Positions 1 through 5,444 of a stretch of DNA of 6,688 bases are shown here, piece by piece. Location: the NCBI GenBank assembly GCA_964402955.1, contig CAYOEZ010000245.1:1-6688 (forward strand). The letters are read 5' to 3'. The DNA comes from CAYOEZ01 sp964402955 (GTDB lineage Bacteria > Chloroflexota > DTOL01 > DAOUCN01). Below the pieces are notes generated by a model. That model was not told where the DNA came from, did not search any database, and worked only from the letters and a program-made list of their open reading frames with translations. How positions within the stretch are numbered: the first letter of the stretch is position 1; each line of letters starts with the position of its first letter. The position numbers and the translations under genes are program-made.

Positions 1-256
1 GGAGGGGACTAACGTGGGGTGACGACGCGACAGCCGCGGCCGCGACACGGACTCCCCCGGCGGCCGGCCGGGGGCGCCTGCGGCCCTCGCGGACGACGGC
101 CGCGGCCAGCAGCGACGCGCCCGCGCCAAAGCCGAGCAGCGCCCCCGCCACGGCCATAAAAGCAAAGTGATACCACTGGGTCAGGGAGAAGACCCGCGTC
201 AACGCGATCTCCAGGGCAAGGGTGGCGGCAGAAAGAAAGAAGATGCCAATGTACAT
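1..256 (-). CDS. Membrane spermidine synthase-like protein, N-terminal part (partial)
   Basis: The gene reads leftward from an ATG at 256-254 and leaves the window, so only about 85 N-terminal residues are visible. Residues 1-15 are a hydrophobic segment ending in LALE. They are followed by IALTRVFSLTQWYHFAFM (17-34) and a second hydrophobic stretch ending in LLGFGAGAS (40-48). This opening (E-I-A-L-T-R-x-F-S, then Q-W-Y-H-F-A-F, then L-G-F-G) is typical of multi-membrane-segment proteins that carry a spermidine-synthase-like SAM-binding domain further downstream. That domain is outside the window, so the enzymatic role is inferred only. The start follows directly on the pcm stop codon (TAG then ATG, no gap), indicating translational coupling. 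The visible distal part (about 1-130) is extremely GC-rich and translates to an Arg/Ala/Pro-rich stretch unlike a clean third membrane segment; see findings. Confidence 0.7.
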   Translation of the reverse strand, partial: MYIGIFFLSAATLALEIALTRVFSLTQWYHFAFMAVAGALLGFGAGASLLAAAVVREGRRRPRPAAGGVRVAAAAVASSPHVSPL

Positions 257-1039
257 CTAGTGTTTCCCGGTCAGCGGCACAAACACCACATCCATCACCT
301 GGCGCGAGCGCACCTGCTCGCCCTGCTTCTCGATGAGCCAGAGAGTCTGAATTGTGCCAGGCGGCCCCACAGGGATGACCATCCGCCCGCCATCCTTGAG
401 CTGCTTGACCAGCGGCTGCGGCACATGGTCCGGCGCGGCGGTGACGATGATGGCGTCGTAGGGCGCATATTCTTCCCAGCCGAAATAGCCGTCGGCATTC
501 TTGGCGCGCACCTGTGTGTAGCCAAGCTCTTGCAGGCGTTTCGCCGCCGCCTCAGCCAACTTCGGCACAATCTCCACCGTGTAGACCTGGTCGGTCAGTT
601 CGGCCAGGACAGCCGCTTGGTAGCCGGACCCCGTGCCGATCTCCAGTATTTTGTCGCCGGGCTTGATGGCCAGCAGTTGTGTCATGGCTGCCACCATATA
701 CGGCTGGGAAATGGTTTGGCCGTAGCCGATTGGCAAGGGGTTATCGTCATATGCCCGGTCGGCGTCCTCGGGCAGAACGAAGCGGTGGCGGGGCACTGTC
801 TCCATGACGGCAAGCACGTTGTGGTCGCTAATATCACGTAGCATCATCTGTTTCTCCACCATGCGCTGGCGGGCGGCGAGAAAGCGATCAGACGAAGGCG
901 AGGCAGCCGGTTGTGCTGTGGATTGAGGCGTCGTCGTTTGCGGCGCGATGACATGAGGGCGATCAGAGCGGGACACGCAGACGACCAGCAGCAGACAGAT
1001 AGCCGCCAGCGTCGCCAGAGCTCGCCATTTCTTCTTCAT
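257..1039 (-). CDS. pcm: Protein-L-isoaspartate O-methyltransferase with N-terminal membrane anchor or signal
   Basis: This 260-residue protein transfers methyl groups from SAM to isoaspartyl residues of damaged proteins, starting their repair. The PCMT hallmarks are in order: GQTISQPYM (107-115), the SAM-binding loop EIGTGSGYQ (133-141), an acidic strand end TVEIVP (154-159), DGYFG (183-187), PYDAIIVTAA (193-202) and the C-terminal VVFVPLTG (251-258). The methyltransferase domain fills about 53-260. Residues 1-50 are extra compared with cytosolic family members: a basic start (MKKKW), a hydrophobic run from 7 to 21 and a Pro/Ser/Thr/Gln-rich linker. This suggests export or anchoring outside the cytoplasmic membrane. 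Cys21 follows LVV, a poor lipobox, so a lipoprotein is possible but not favoured. The ATG at 1039 is preceded by GGGAGAAGGAGCG, a purine-rich Shine-Dalgarno region. It is the first gene of a leftward operon with the membrane spermidine-synthase-like gene. Confidence 0.92.
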   Translation of the reverse strand: MKKKWRALATLAAICLLLVVCVSRSDRPHVIAPQTTTPQSTAQPAASPSSDRFLAARQRMVEKQMMLRDISDHNVLAVMETVPRHRFVLPEDADRAYDDNPLPIGYGQTISQPYMVAAMTQLLAIKPGDKILEIGTGSGYQAAVLAELTDQVYTVEIVPKLAEAAAKRLQELGYTQVRAKNADGYFGWEEYAPYDAIIVTAAPDHVPQPLVKQLKDGGRMVIPVGPPGTIQTLWLIEKQGEQVRSRQVMDVVFVPLTGKH

Positions 1040-1098
1040 CGCTCCTTCTCCCGTGTTCGGCGCACAATGTCGGAGTCGCGATAGGTTCGCTTGGCGCT

Positions 1099-1127
1099 AT
1101 TATCGCGCAGCGGATGGCAGATAGCAA
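1099..1127 (-). promoter_or_regulatory. Putative promoter of pcm
   Basis: Read on the minus strand, TTGCTA (1127-1122) and GATAAT (1104-1099) form a sigma-70-type -35/-10 pair with exactly 17 bp between them. The -10 matches consensus at 5 of 6 positions and the -35 at 4 of 6. Transcription would begin near 1092, giving a leader of about 50 nt with a Shine-Dalgarno site before the pcm start. The call rests on sequence alone. Confidence 0.5.
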
Positions 1128-1136
1128 GATGCAGAT

Positions 1137-1165
1137 TTGTCTTTTGCACGGTAGCCTGCTATAAT
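1137..1165 (+). promoter_or_regulatory. Putative promoter giving a leaderless korA transcript
   Basis: A perfect TATAAT lies at 1160-1165, with TTGTCT at 1137-1142 and a 17-bp spacer. The -10 ends 7 bp before the korA ATG at 1173, so transcription should start at or within a base or two of the start codon. No Shine-Dalgarno-like sequence lies in the short stretch before the ATG. It is arranged back-to-back with the pcm promoter in the same 133-bp intergenic region (1040-1172), where I see no further gene. Confidence 0.6.
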
Positions 1166-1172
1166 CATCAGT

Positions 1173-2285
1173 ATGATGCGTGAATACATTGACGGCAACG
1201 AGGCCATCGCCCGCGGCGCTCTCGCCGCCGGCTGCACCTTCTTCGCAGGCTACCCCATTACGCCGGCGTCGTCCATCCTCGTCCACCTTCTGCGCGACCT
1301 GCCACGCGCCGGCGGCGTCGGCATCCAGGCGGAAGATGAGATCGCCGCCCTGGGCATGTGCATCGGCGCGGCGACGGCTGGCTGCAAGGCCATGACCGCC
1401 ACCTCAGGCCCCGGCCTCAGCCTGATGAGCGAGCACATCGGGCTGGCCATCATGGGTGAAACGCCGGTGGTCATCATTGACTGCCAGCGCATGGGGCCCT
1501 CCACCGGCGGAGCAACGACTGTCAGCCAGGGCGATGTACAGTTCGCCCGCTGGGTCACTCCCGGCGGCTACCCCATGATTGTCCTGTGCCCGTCCACCGT
1601 TCCCGAGTGCTATAGCCTTACCCTGCGCGCCTTCAATCTCGCCGAACGCCTGCGCACCCCCGTCATTCTGCTGACCGACAAAGAAGTGTGCACAACGCTC
1701 GCCACCGTGGCCGTTGACGCCTTTGAGGATGTCGCATCGGAACAGCGCCTGGCTGCGCCGGCCGGCCCCTTCACGCCCTACCGATATGCCCCATCGGCCG
1801 CCACCCCCGCCTTCGCGCCCATGGGCGGGCCGCAGATCGTACGCTTCACCGGCTCCAGCCACGACGAACGCGGCCACCTGACCAAGAACCCCACCACGGT
1901 GGGCAGGCTCAATCAGCACCTGCGCGCCAAGATCGAGTCGCGGCGCGATGAACTGGCGCTGGTCAAGGCCGACTTGCAGGAGGGAGCACGCACCTTGCTG
2001 ATCAGCTACGGCGCGACAGCCGGCTCGATGCGCGCCGCCGCACAGCAGGCACGGTCGCAGGGTCAGCGCGTCTCGACCCTTACTATCCATTCACTGTGGC
2101 CCGTTCCCGAAAAGCCCATCCTCGCCGCGCTGACCGGCATCGAGCGCGTGGTTGTCGCCGAGCTGAACCAGGGCCAATACCGCCGCGAAATCGAGCGACT
2201 CATTGGCGCACGCGAGATCATCGCTGTCAACCGTGTTGACGGCGAACTGATCACGCCCGGCGAAATCGCCGCAACCATTCGCTAA
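1173..2285 (+). CDS. korA: 2-oxoacid:ferredoxin oxidoreductase, alpha subunit
   Basis: This 370-residue protein matches the alpha subunit of the 2-oxoacid:ferredoxin (acceptor) oxidoreductases, which convert a 2-oxoacid plus CoA to acyl-CoA and CO2 and reduce ferredoxin in the cytoplasm. The N-terminal pyrimidine-binding domain has GYPITPAS (26-33), the conserved acidic QAEDEIAALGM (52-62), ATSGPGLSLMSE (76-87) and MGPSTGGAT (107-115) followed by SQGD. Around 226-240 is TGSSHDERGHLTKNP. A transketolase-C-like domain follows from about 270, ending with VVVAELNQGQYRREIERLIG (a variant of the usual E-x-N-x-G-Q pattern). It lacks the N-terminal gamma domain found in many alpha subunits of about 600 residues; a gamma-like domain sits on the partner instead. 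Substrate (2-oxoglutarate, pyruvate or branched-chain 2-oxoacid) cannot be decided from these motifs. A second ATG follows immediately at 1176. The final base of the stop codon is the first base of the inserted repeat cassette. Confidence 0.88.
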   Translation: MMREYIDGNEAIARGALAAGCTFFAGYPITPASSILVHLLRDLPRAGGVGIQAEDEIAALGMCIGAATAGCKAMTATSGPGLSLMSEHIGLAIMGETPVVIIDCQRMGPSTGGATTVSQGDVQFARWVTPGGYPMIVLCPSTVPECYSLTLRAFNLAERLRTPVILLTDKEVCTTLATVAVDAFEDVASEQRLAAPAGPFTPYRYAPSAATPAFAPMGGPQIVRFTGSSHDERGHLTKNPTTVGRLNQHLRAKIESRRDELALVKADLQEGARTLLISYGATAGSMRAAAQQARSQGQRVSTLTIHSLWPVPEKPILAALTGIERVVVAELNQGQYRREIERLIGAREIIAVNRVDGELITPGEIAATIR

Positions 2286-2312
2286 TGTGGAGTGCGACGA
2301 TTCCTATCGTCG
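2285..2312 (+). repeat. REP-like palindrome, left outer copy
   Basis: This is type A, 28 bp: a GTGGAGT head followed by the hairpin CGACGAT-TCCT-ATCGTCG (7-bp stem 2295-2301 with 2306-2312, 4-nt loop). A short conserved head at the foot of an imperfect or perfect palindrome is the classic layout of RAYT-associated REPs. It abuts the N gap directly. Confidence 0.75.
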
Positions 2313-2412
2313 NNNNNNNNNNNNNNNNNNNNNNNNNNNNNNNNNNNNNNNNNNNNNNNNNNNNNNNNNNNNNNNNNNNNNNNNNNNNNNNNNNNNNNNN
2401 NNNNNNNNNNNN
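2313..2412. other. Assembly gap of 100 N inside the repeat array
   Basis: Exactly 100 N, the conventional size for a gap of unknown length. The sequence before the gap ends with the last base of a type A repeat, and the sequence after it resumes with the first base of the following type B half. This is the same junction seen at 2475/2476, so the missing DNA is probably zero or a whole number of 63-bp units that the assembler could not resolve. Confidence 0.9.
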
Positions 2413-2538
2413 CGAAGGTGGCCCGCGACGATTCTCACCGCCACGTGATGTGGAGTGCGACGATTCCTATCGTCGCGAAGGTGGCCCGCGACGATTCTCA
2501 CCGCCACGTGATGTGGAGTGCGACGATTCCCATCGTCG
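2413..2538 (+). repeat. Tandem 63-bp composite REP repeat, two units
   Basis: Units 2413-2475 and 2476-2538 differ at a single base (T to C in the hairpin loop of the second). Each unit has a 35-bp type B half (2413-2447) and a 28-bp type A half (2448-2475; 2511-2538 in the second unit). A carries the hairpin CGACGAT-loop-ATCGTCG. B shares the GTGG head and the GCGACGATTC core with A, but its right arm has diverged; B can instead pair GTGGC (2418-2422) with GCCAC (2440-2444). The array ends 7 bp before the transposase ATG. Confidence 0.85.
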
Positions 2539-2545
2539 CGAAGCA

Positions 2546-3103
2546 ATGACTATGACAGACGATGCTAGCTACAAGGTCTTTACCCACAATCCACCGCATC
2601 TCTTCATGCCCGGCGCCAGTTACATGATCACAGGAGCAACATACCAGAAGCTCCCTCACATGCTCCGCGATGAACGGAAAACCCAGCGGCTTGACGCTTT
2701 CCGGTTCGTCCTCAGCAAAGAGAGGTGGCAGCTTGTCGCTTACGTTGTCATGAGCAATCACTACCATACTCTTCTCCAGGCGCCTGACACAGGTGCAGAC
2801 CGCCTGTCCGCAATGATCATGAGCCTTCACAGGTTCACCGCACGCCAGTGGAACGATGCAGATCACACCCCTGGGCGCGTTGTCTGGTGGAATTACTGGG
2901 ATACATGCCTGACAAATGATGCATCTTGCGGTGCGCGGATCAACTACATCCACTGGAATCCAGTCAGGCACGGGGTCGCGACACAACCAGATCTCTACGA
3001 GTTCAGCACGTATCGGACGTGGCAGTTGCAATGGGACGCTGAGCTGCAACGCCTTGAGCGGGAGTATCCCTTTGACCGGGTGAGCGTGTACGATGACTTC
3101 TGA
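2546..3103 (+). CDS. REP-associated tyrosine transposase (RAYT, Y1_Tnp family)
   Basis: This 185-residue protein resembles the IS200-like HUH nucleases of the RAYT group, which nick and join single-stranded DNA at REP hairpins. Visible motifs are GASYMITGATYQK (23-35) in the N-terminal strand region, the metal-binding HUH pair H72-Y73-H74 in VVMSNHYHTLLQ, the VVWWNYWDTCLTND block (112-125), and YIHWNPVRHG (134-143). Tyr134 aligns with the reported catalytic Tyr of the E. coli RAYT. The last block is EFSTYRTW (152-159). All expected catalytic residues are present and the frame is intact, so it may be active. I chose ATG 2546, the first ATG after the repeat array; ATG 2552 is an alternative, and neither has a strong Shine-Dalgarno site (GCGAAG only). 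The reading frame stays open upstream through the 63-bp repeats, but that part reads as repeat, not protein. Confidence 0.88.
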   Translation: MTMTDDASYKVFTHNPPHLFMPGASYMITGATYQKLPHMLRDERKTQRLDAFRFVLSKERWQLVAYVVMSNHYHTLLQAPDTGADRLSAMIMSLHRFTARQWNDADHTPGRVVWWNYWDTCLTNDASCGARINYIHWNPVRHGVATQPDLYEFSTYRTWQLQWDAELQRLEREYPFDRVSVYDDF

Positions 3104-3129
3104 GGCGGCGACGGAATGAGAGACACTCG

Positions 3130-3189
3130 CGACGATAGGAATCGTCGCACTCCACATGCCGCAACGATAGGAATCGTCACACTCCACAT
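3130..3189 (-). repeat. Two inverted REP-like palindromes, right flank
   Basis: Two copies of the 28-bp type A repeat, on the minus strand, lie at 3130-3157 and 3162-3189, with a 32-bp period and a 4-bp spacer. The inner copy (3130-3157) is identical to the left outer copy and keeps the 7-bp stem. The outer copy has two G-to-A changes (plus-strand reading) that break two stem pairs. Type B halves are absent on this side. The rest of the stretch from the transposase stop (3104) to the korB start is too short to hold a gene. Confidence 0.85.
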
Positions 3190-3201
3190 GGGAAGACACC
3201 T

Positions 3202-4527
3202 ATGAGCGCACTGACAACCTACCTTGACCCCGCCACGCTGCCCTTTCCGTTCTGCCCGGGCTGCGGCCATAGCAACGTGATCAGCACGCTGAACGATGCG
3301 CTGGTGACCATGCAGCGCGACCCGAGCAAGATCGCCATCGTCACCGACATCGGCTGCGCCGGCCTCTCCGACCGCCACGTCATTACGCACGCTCTGCACG
3401 GGCTGCACGGGCGCTCAATCACCTACGCCACTGGCCTCAAGCTGGCCGATCCAGGCCTGACCGTGATCGTGATTATCGGCGATGGCGGCTGTGGCATCGG
3501 CGGGGCGCATCTGCTGGCCGCGGCGCGGCGCAACATCGGGCTGACCGTGCTTGTCCTCAACAACATGAACTTCGGCATGACCGGCGGCCAGCATTCCGTC
3601 ACAACACCCGGCGGAGCGATCACCGCCACCACCCGCGGCGGCAACCTGGAGCGCCCGCTCGACCTCTGCGCCACGGTTGGCGTCAACGGCGCGGCCTTCT
3701 CCGCACGAGCAACAACCTGGGACAAGAACCTGCCGTCGCTCATGGTGCAGGCCATCAGCACGGATGGCTTCGCCCTGCTCGACATCTGGGAGTTCTGCAC
3801 GGCCTACTTCGTCCCCAACAATCAGCTCAAGAAGGCAACCCTGCTGGGGTACATGGACACCCTGGGCATGAAGTCCGGCGTCCTCTACCAGACATCCGCT
3901 CCGGAGTACAGCGCGGCATACCGCGCCCAGGCAGCACACGACACCGGCCAACCGGCTACACCGCGCCGCCCGTTGTCGCAGACCCACAGCAGCGCGCTCG
4001 CCAGCCAGACATCGCTCGTCATTGCCGGCTCAGCCGGCGGCAAGGTGCGCTCCGCAGCAATGGCCGCCGGCCGCGGCGCGCTGCTCTCGGGCCTGTGGGC
4101 CAGCCAGCGCGACGACTATCCCGTCACCGTGATGAGCGGGCACTCAGTCTCCGAGATCATCCTCAGCCCGCAGCCGATTGACTATTCCGGCATCGAGCAG
4201 CCGGATGTTATGGCCATCCTCAGCAACGACGGGCTGAAGGCCGTGCGCACGCACCTGGCGCGCCTTGGGCCACAGACCCGGCTCTATTGGAACGTCGAGC
4301 TGGGCGCAATCGAAACAAGGGCGCAGCTCATCCCGTTGGACACCGCCAAGGCAAGCGTACGCGTCAGCAGGGAAAACCTGGCCGTGCTCTGCATCGCCGC
4401 CATCATTCAGCGCGAGAACCTCTACCCTTTGGCTGCCCTGGCCGAAGCAATTGCGCTCGGCCAGAAACCTGAGATCGCCCAGGCAAACCTGGCGGCGATC
4501 GAAGCGGGAGAGAAGCTCCTGAGCTAA
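3202..4527 (+). CDS. korB: 2-oxoacid:ferredoxin oxidoreductase, fused beta-gamma subunit
   Basis: This 441-residue protein joins the TPP/[4Fe-4S] beta subunit (about 1-255) to a gamma-type domain (about 268-440). The beta part has FCPGCGH (17-23), TDIGC (48-52), HGRSITYATGLKLA (69-82), GDGGCGIGG (93-101), LNNMNFGMTGGQ (119-130) and WEFCTAYFVPNN (196-207). GDG to NN is the TPP-binding signature. Cys18, Cys21, Cys52 and Cys199 fit the four expected cluster ligands. The gamma part reads VIAGSAGGKV (273-282), MSGHSVSEIILSPQPIDY (311-328) and PDVMAILSNDGL (334-345). It resembles the family layout, but the usual GxGGQG and RGG patterns are altered. Beta alone is normally about 280-340 residues, so the extra length is the fusion. 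Start ATG 3202 has a modest GGAAG site (3191-3195). With the alpha subunit it should form the core enzyme. No ferredoxin-like delta subunit is in the window. Confidence 0.87.
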   Translation: MSALTTYLDPATLPFPFCPGCGHSNVISTLNDALVTMQRDPSKIAIVTDIGCAGLSDRHVITHALHGLHGRSITYATGLKLADPGLTVIVIIGDGGCGIGGAHLLAAARRNIGLTVLVLNNMNFGMTGGQHSVTTPGGAITATTRGGNLERPLDLCATVGVNGAAFSARATTWDKNLPSLMVQAISTDGFALLDIWEFCTAYFVPNNQLKKATLLGYMDTLGMKSGVLYQTSAPEYSAAYRAQAAHDTGQPATPRRPLSQTHSSALASQTSLVIAGSAGGKVRSAAMAAGRGALLSGLWASQRDDYPVTVMSGHSVSEIILSPQPIDYSGIEQPDVMAILSNDGLKAVRTHLARLGPQTRLYWNVELGAIETRAQLIPLDTAKASVRVSRENLAVLCIAAIIQRENLYPLAALAEAIALGQKPEIAQANLAAIEAGEKLLS

Positions 4528-4528
4528 C

Positions 4529-4533
4529 GGAGG
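4529..4533 (+). promoter_or_regulatory. Shine-Dalgarno site of the 4539 gene
   Basis: GGAGG lies 5 nt before the ATG at 4539 and immediately after the korB stop (TAA 4525-4527). This supports the start and co-transcription with korB. Confidence 0.75.
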
Positions 4534-4538
4534 CGCAG

Positions 4539-5444
4539 ATGGCATTCGAGATTCCTGTCCTGCTCGTCAGCTACTTCCCCGTCAAAGGCGACCGGATTGA
4601 CGTTGCCGCGACCGGCGATGTTGATGCTCCCCTGGCCGACATACGCGGGCACACCATGAACTGCACGGCGCGGGTGATCGAGGCCCTGGAGAAGGGAAGC
4701 ATGTACCACGGCTACAAAGACGCCGCCGCCCAGCCCAGCCTGCACTATCGCATCGTTGGCAGCCTTGAGTTCCTCAGCCCGCTGCCGACCTACCCCAAGC
4801 CCGGCAACCCGGCTCCGATGACCGACTACAATGCCATCATGCGCCGCATTGATGTTCGCTACTGGGTAGAACAGCGCGGCGTGCGCGAGATATGGCTGTG
4901 GGGCTATCATGGTGGGGTTGTTGGACTCTGGGAATCGAACATGGCGGGGCCGTTTGGCGATGTCAGCAACAGCGATTGCCGCCTCGATGACCTGCCTGTC
5001 TTGTCGCGCACCTACACGGTGTATCACTACAACTACCAACGCGGCGTCTCAGAGGCTGTCGAAGACCACATGCACCAGATCGAGGCGCTGCTGCGCCATG
5101 CGGACAGAGAGTTGTTCTGGACACTCTTTGTCGGCGGGGACAAGGGGCAGCGCTGCGGCTGGGCGCACTATCCGCCCAACGCCACGACCGACTACGACTG
5201 GGCCAACACGGCGTCGGCTATGTCGGACATTGAGACGTGGAAGCCGGAGGGGACAACGCGCCGCAAGCGGCTAAGCTGCACGCGCTGGAACAGCGACAGC
5301 CTCACCTGGTTCATCTACTGGATGCAGAATCTGCCCGGCGCCGGCAATGGCCTGCCGTACAAGGGCCACCCGCTCAGTAACTGGTGGATGTTCGTTGGCG
5401 ACTTCGACGAGGCCATGGCGCACCAGCGCGGCCTTATCGGCTAG
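4539..5444 (+). CDS. Conserved-looking protein of unknown function
   Basis: I cannot assign this 301-residue protein to a named family. It has no obvious signal peptide or membrane segment; the N-terminus (MAFEIPVLLVSYFPVKGDRI) begins straight into a strand-like sequence. Blocks that look conserved are IEALEKGSMYHGYKD (47-61), MTDYNAIMRRIDVRYWVE (94-111), IWLWGYHGG (118-126), WESNMAGPFGDVSNSD (131-146), TYTVYHYNYQRG (158-169), EDHMHQIEALL (175-185), CGWAHYPPNATTDYDWAN (206-223) and LTWFIYWMQNLPG (255-267), followed by NWWMFVGDFDEAM. It is unusually rich in Trp, Tyr, His, Asp and Asn, as in metal- or sugar-handling folds, but no known catalytic signature is evident. The frame is intact with good codon use. 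An 11-bp gap and a strong ribosome binding site tie it to korB. I see no clear terminator after it. Confidence 0.75.
   Translation: MAFEIPVLLVSYFPVKGDRIDVAATGDVDAPLADIRGHTMNCTARVIEALEKGSMYHGYKDAAAQPSLHYRIVGSLEFLSPLPTYPKPGNPAPMTDYNAIMRRIDVRYWVEQRGVREIWLWGYHGGVVGLWESNMAGPFGDVSNSDCRLDDLPVLSRTYTVYHYNYQRGVSEAVEDHMHQIEALLRHADRELFWTLFVGGDKGQRCGWAHYPPNATTDYDWANTASAMSDIETWKPEGTTRRKRLSCTRWNSDSLTWFIYWMQNLPGAGNGLPYKGHPLSNWWMFVGDFDEAMAHQRGLIG

Larger units (their letters stand above)
2285..3189 (+). mobile_element. RAYT/REP cassette inserted between korA and korB
   Basis: The cassette consists of a Y1-type HUH transposase gene flanked by REP-like palindromes. The outer 28 bp at the left (2285-2312) recur inverted at the right end (3162-3189) with two mismatches, so the whole unit has terminal inverted repeats. 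Left copies are in plus orientation and right copies are inverted. The left boundary is the last A of the korA stop, and the right boundary is 12 bp before the korB ATG. The transposase gene looks less GC-rich than the neighbouring genes, which suits separate ancestry. RAYT elements are usually domesticated and act on REPs in trans, so this may be a REP-plus-RAYT locus rather than an autonomous transposon. No target-site duplication can be proven. The 100-N gap leaves the true length unknown. Confidence 0.7.

Noticed and set aside
167..841. Long plus-strand open frame opposite pcm
   Set aside because: It is antisense to a gene with all PCMT motifs, has no recognisable domain and is a shadow of GC-rich coding sequence.
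974..982. Lipoprotein signal at Cys21 of Pcm
   Set aside because: The residues before the Cys are LVV, with Val at -1 where Gly, Ala or Ser is expected; a plain anchor or signal is more likely.
2413..2538. CRISPR-like array
   Set aside because: The repeats are contiguous 63-bp tandem units without unique spacers and there are no cas genes; hairpins and the neighbouring transposase fit REP elements.
2285..2545. N-terminal extension of the transposase through the repeat array
   Set aside because: The open frame is made of repeat translation and Ns, with no family similarity before residue 1 of the 185-residue protein.
3415..3987. Minus-strand frames opposite korB
   Set aside because: These are antisense shadows of a high-GC gene that shows all TPP and cluster motifs on the plus strand.
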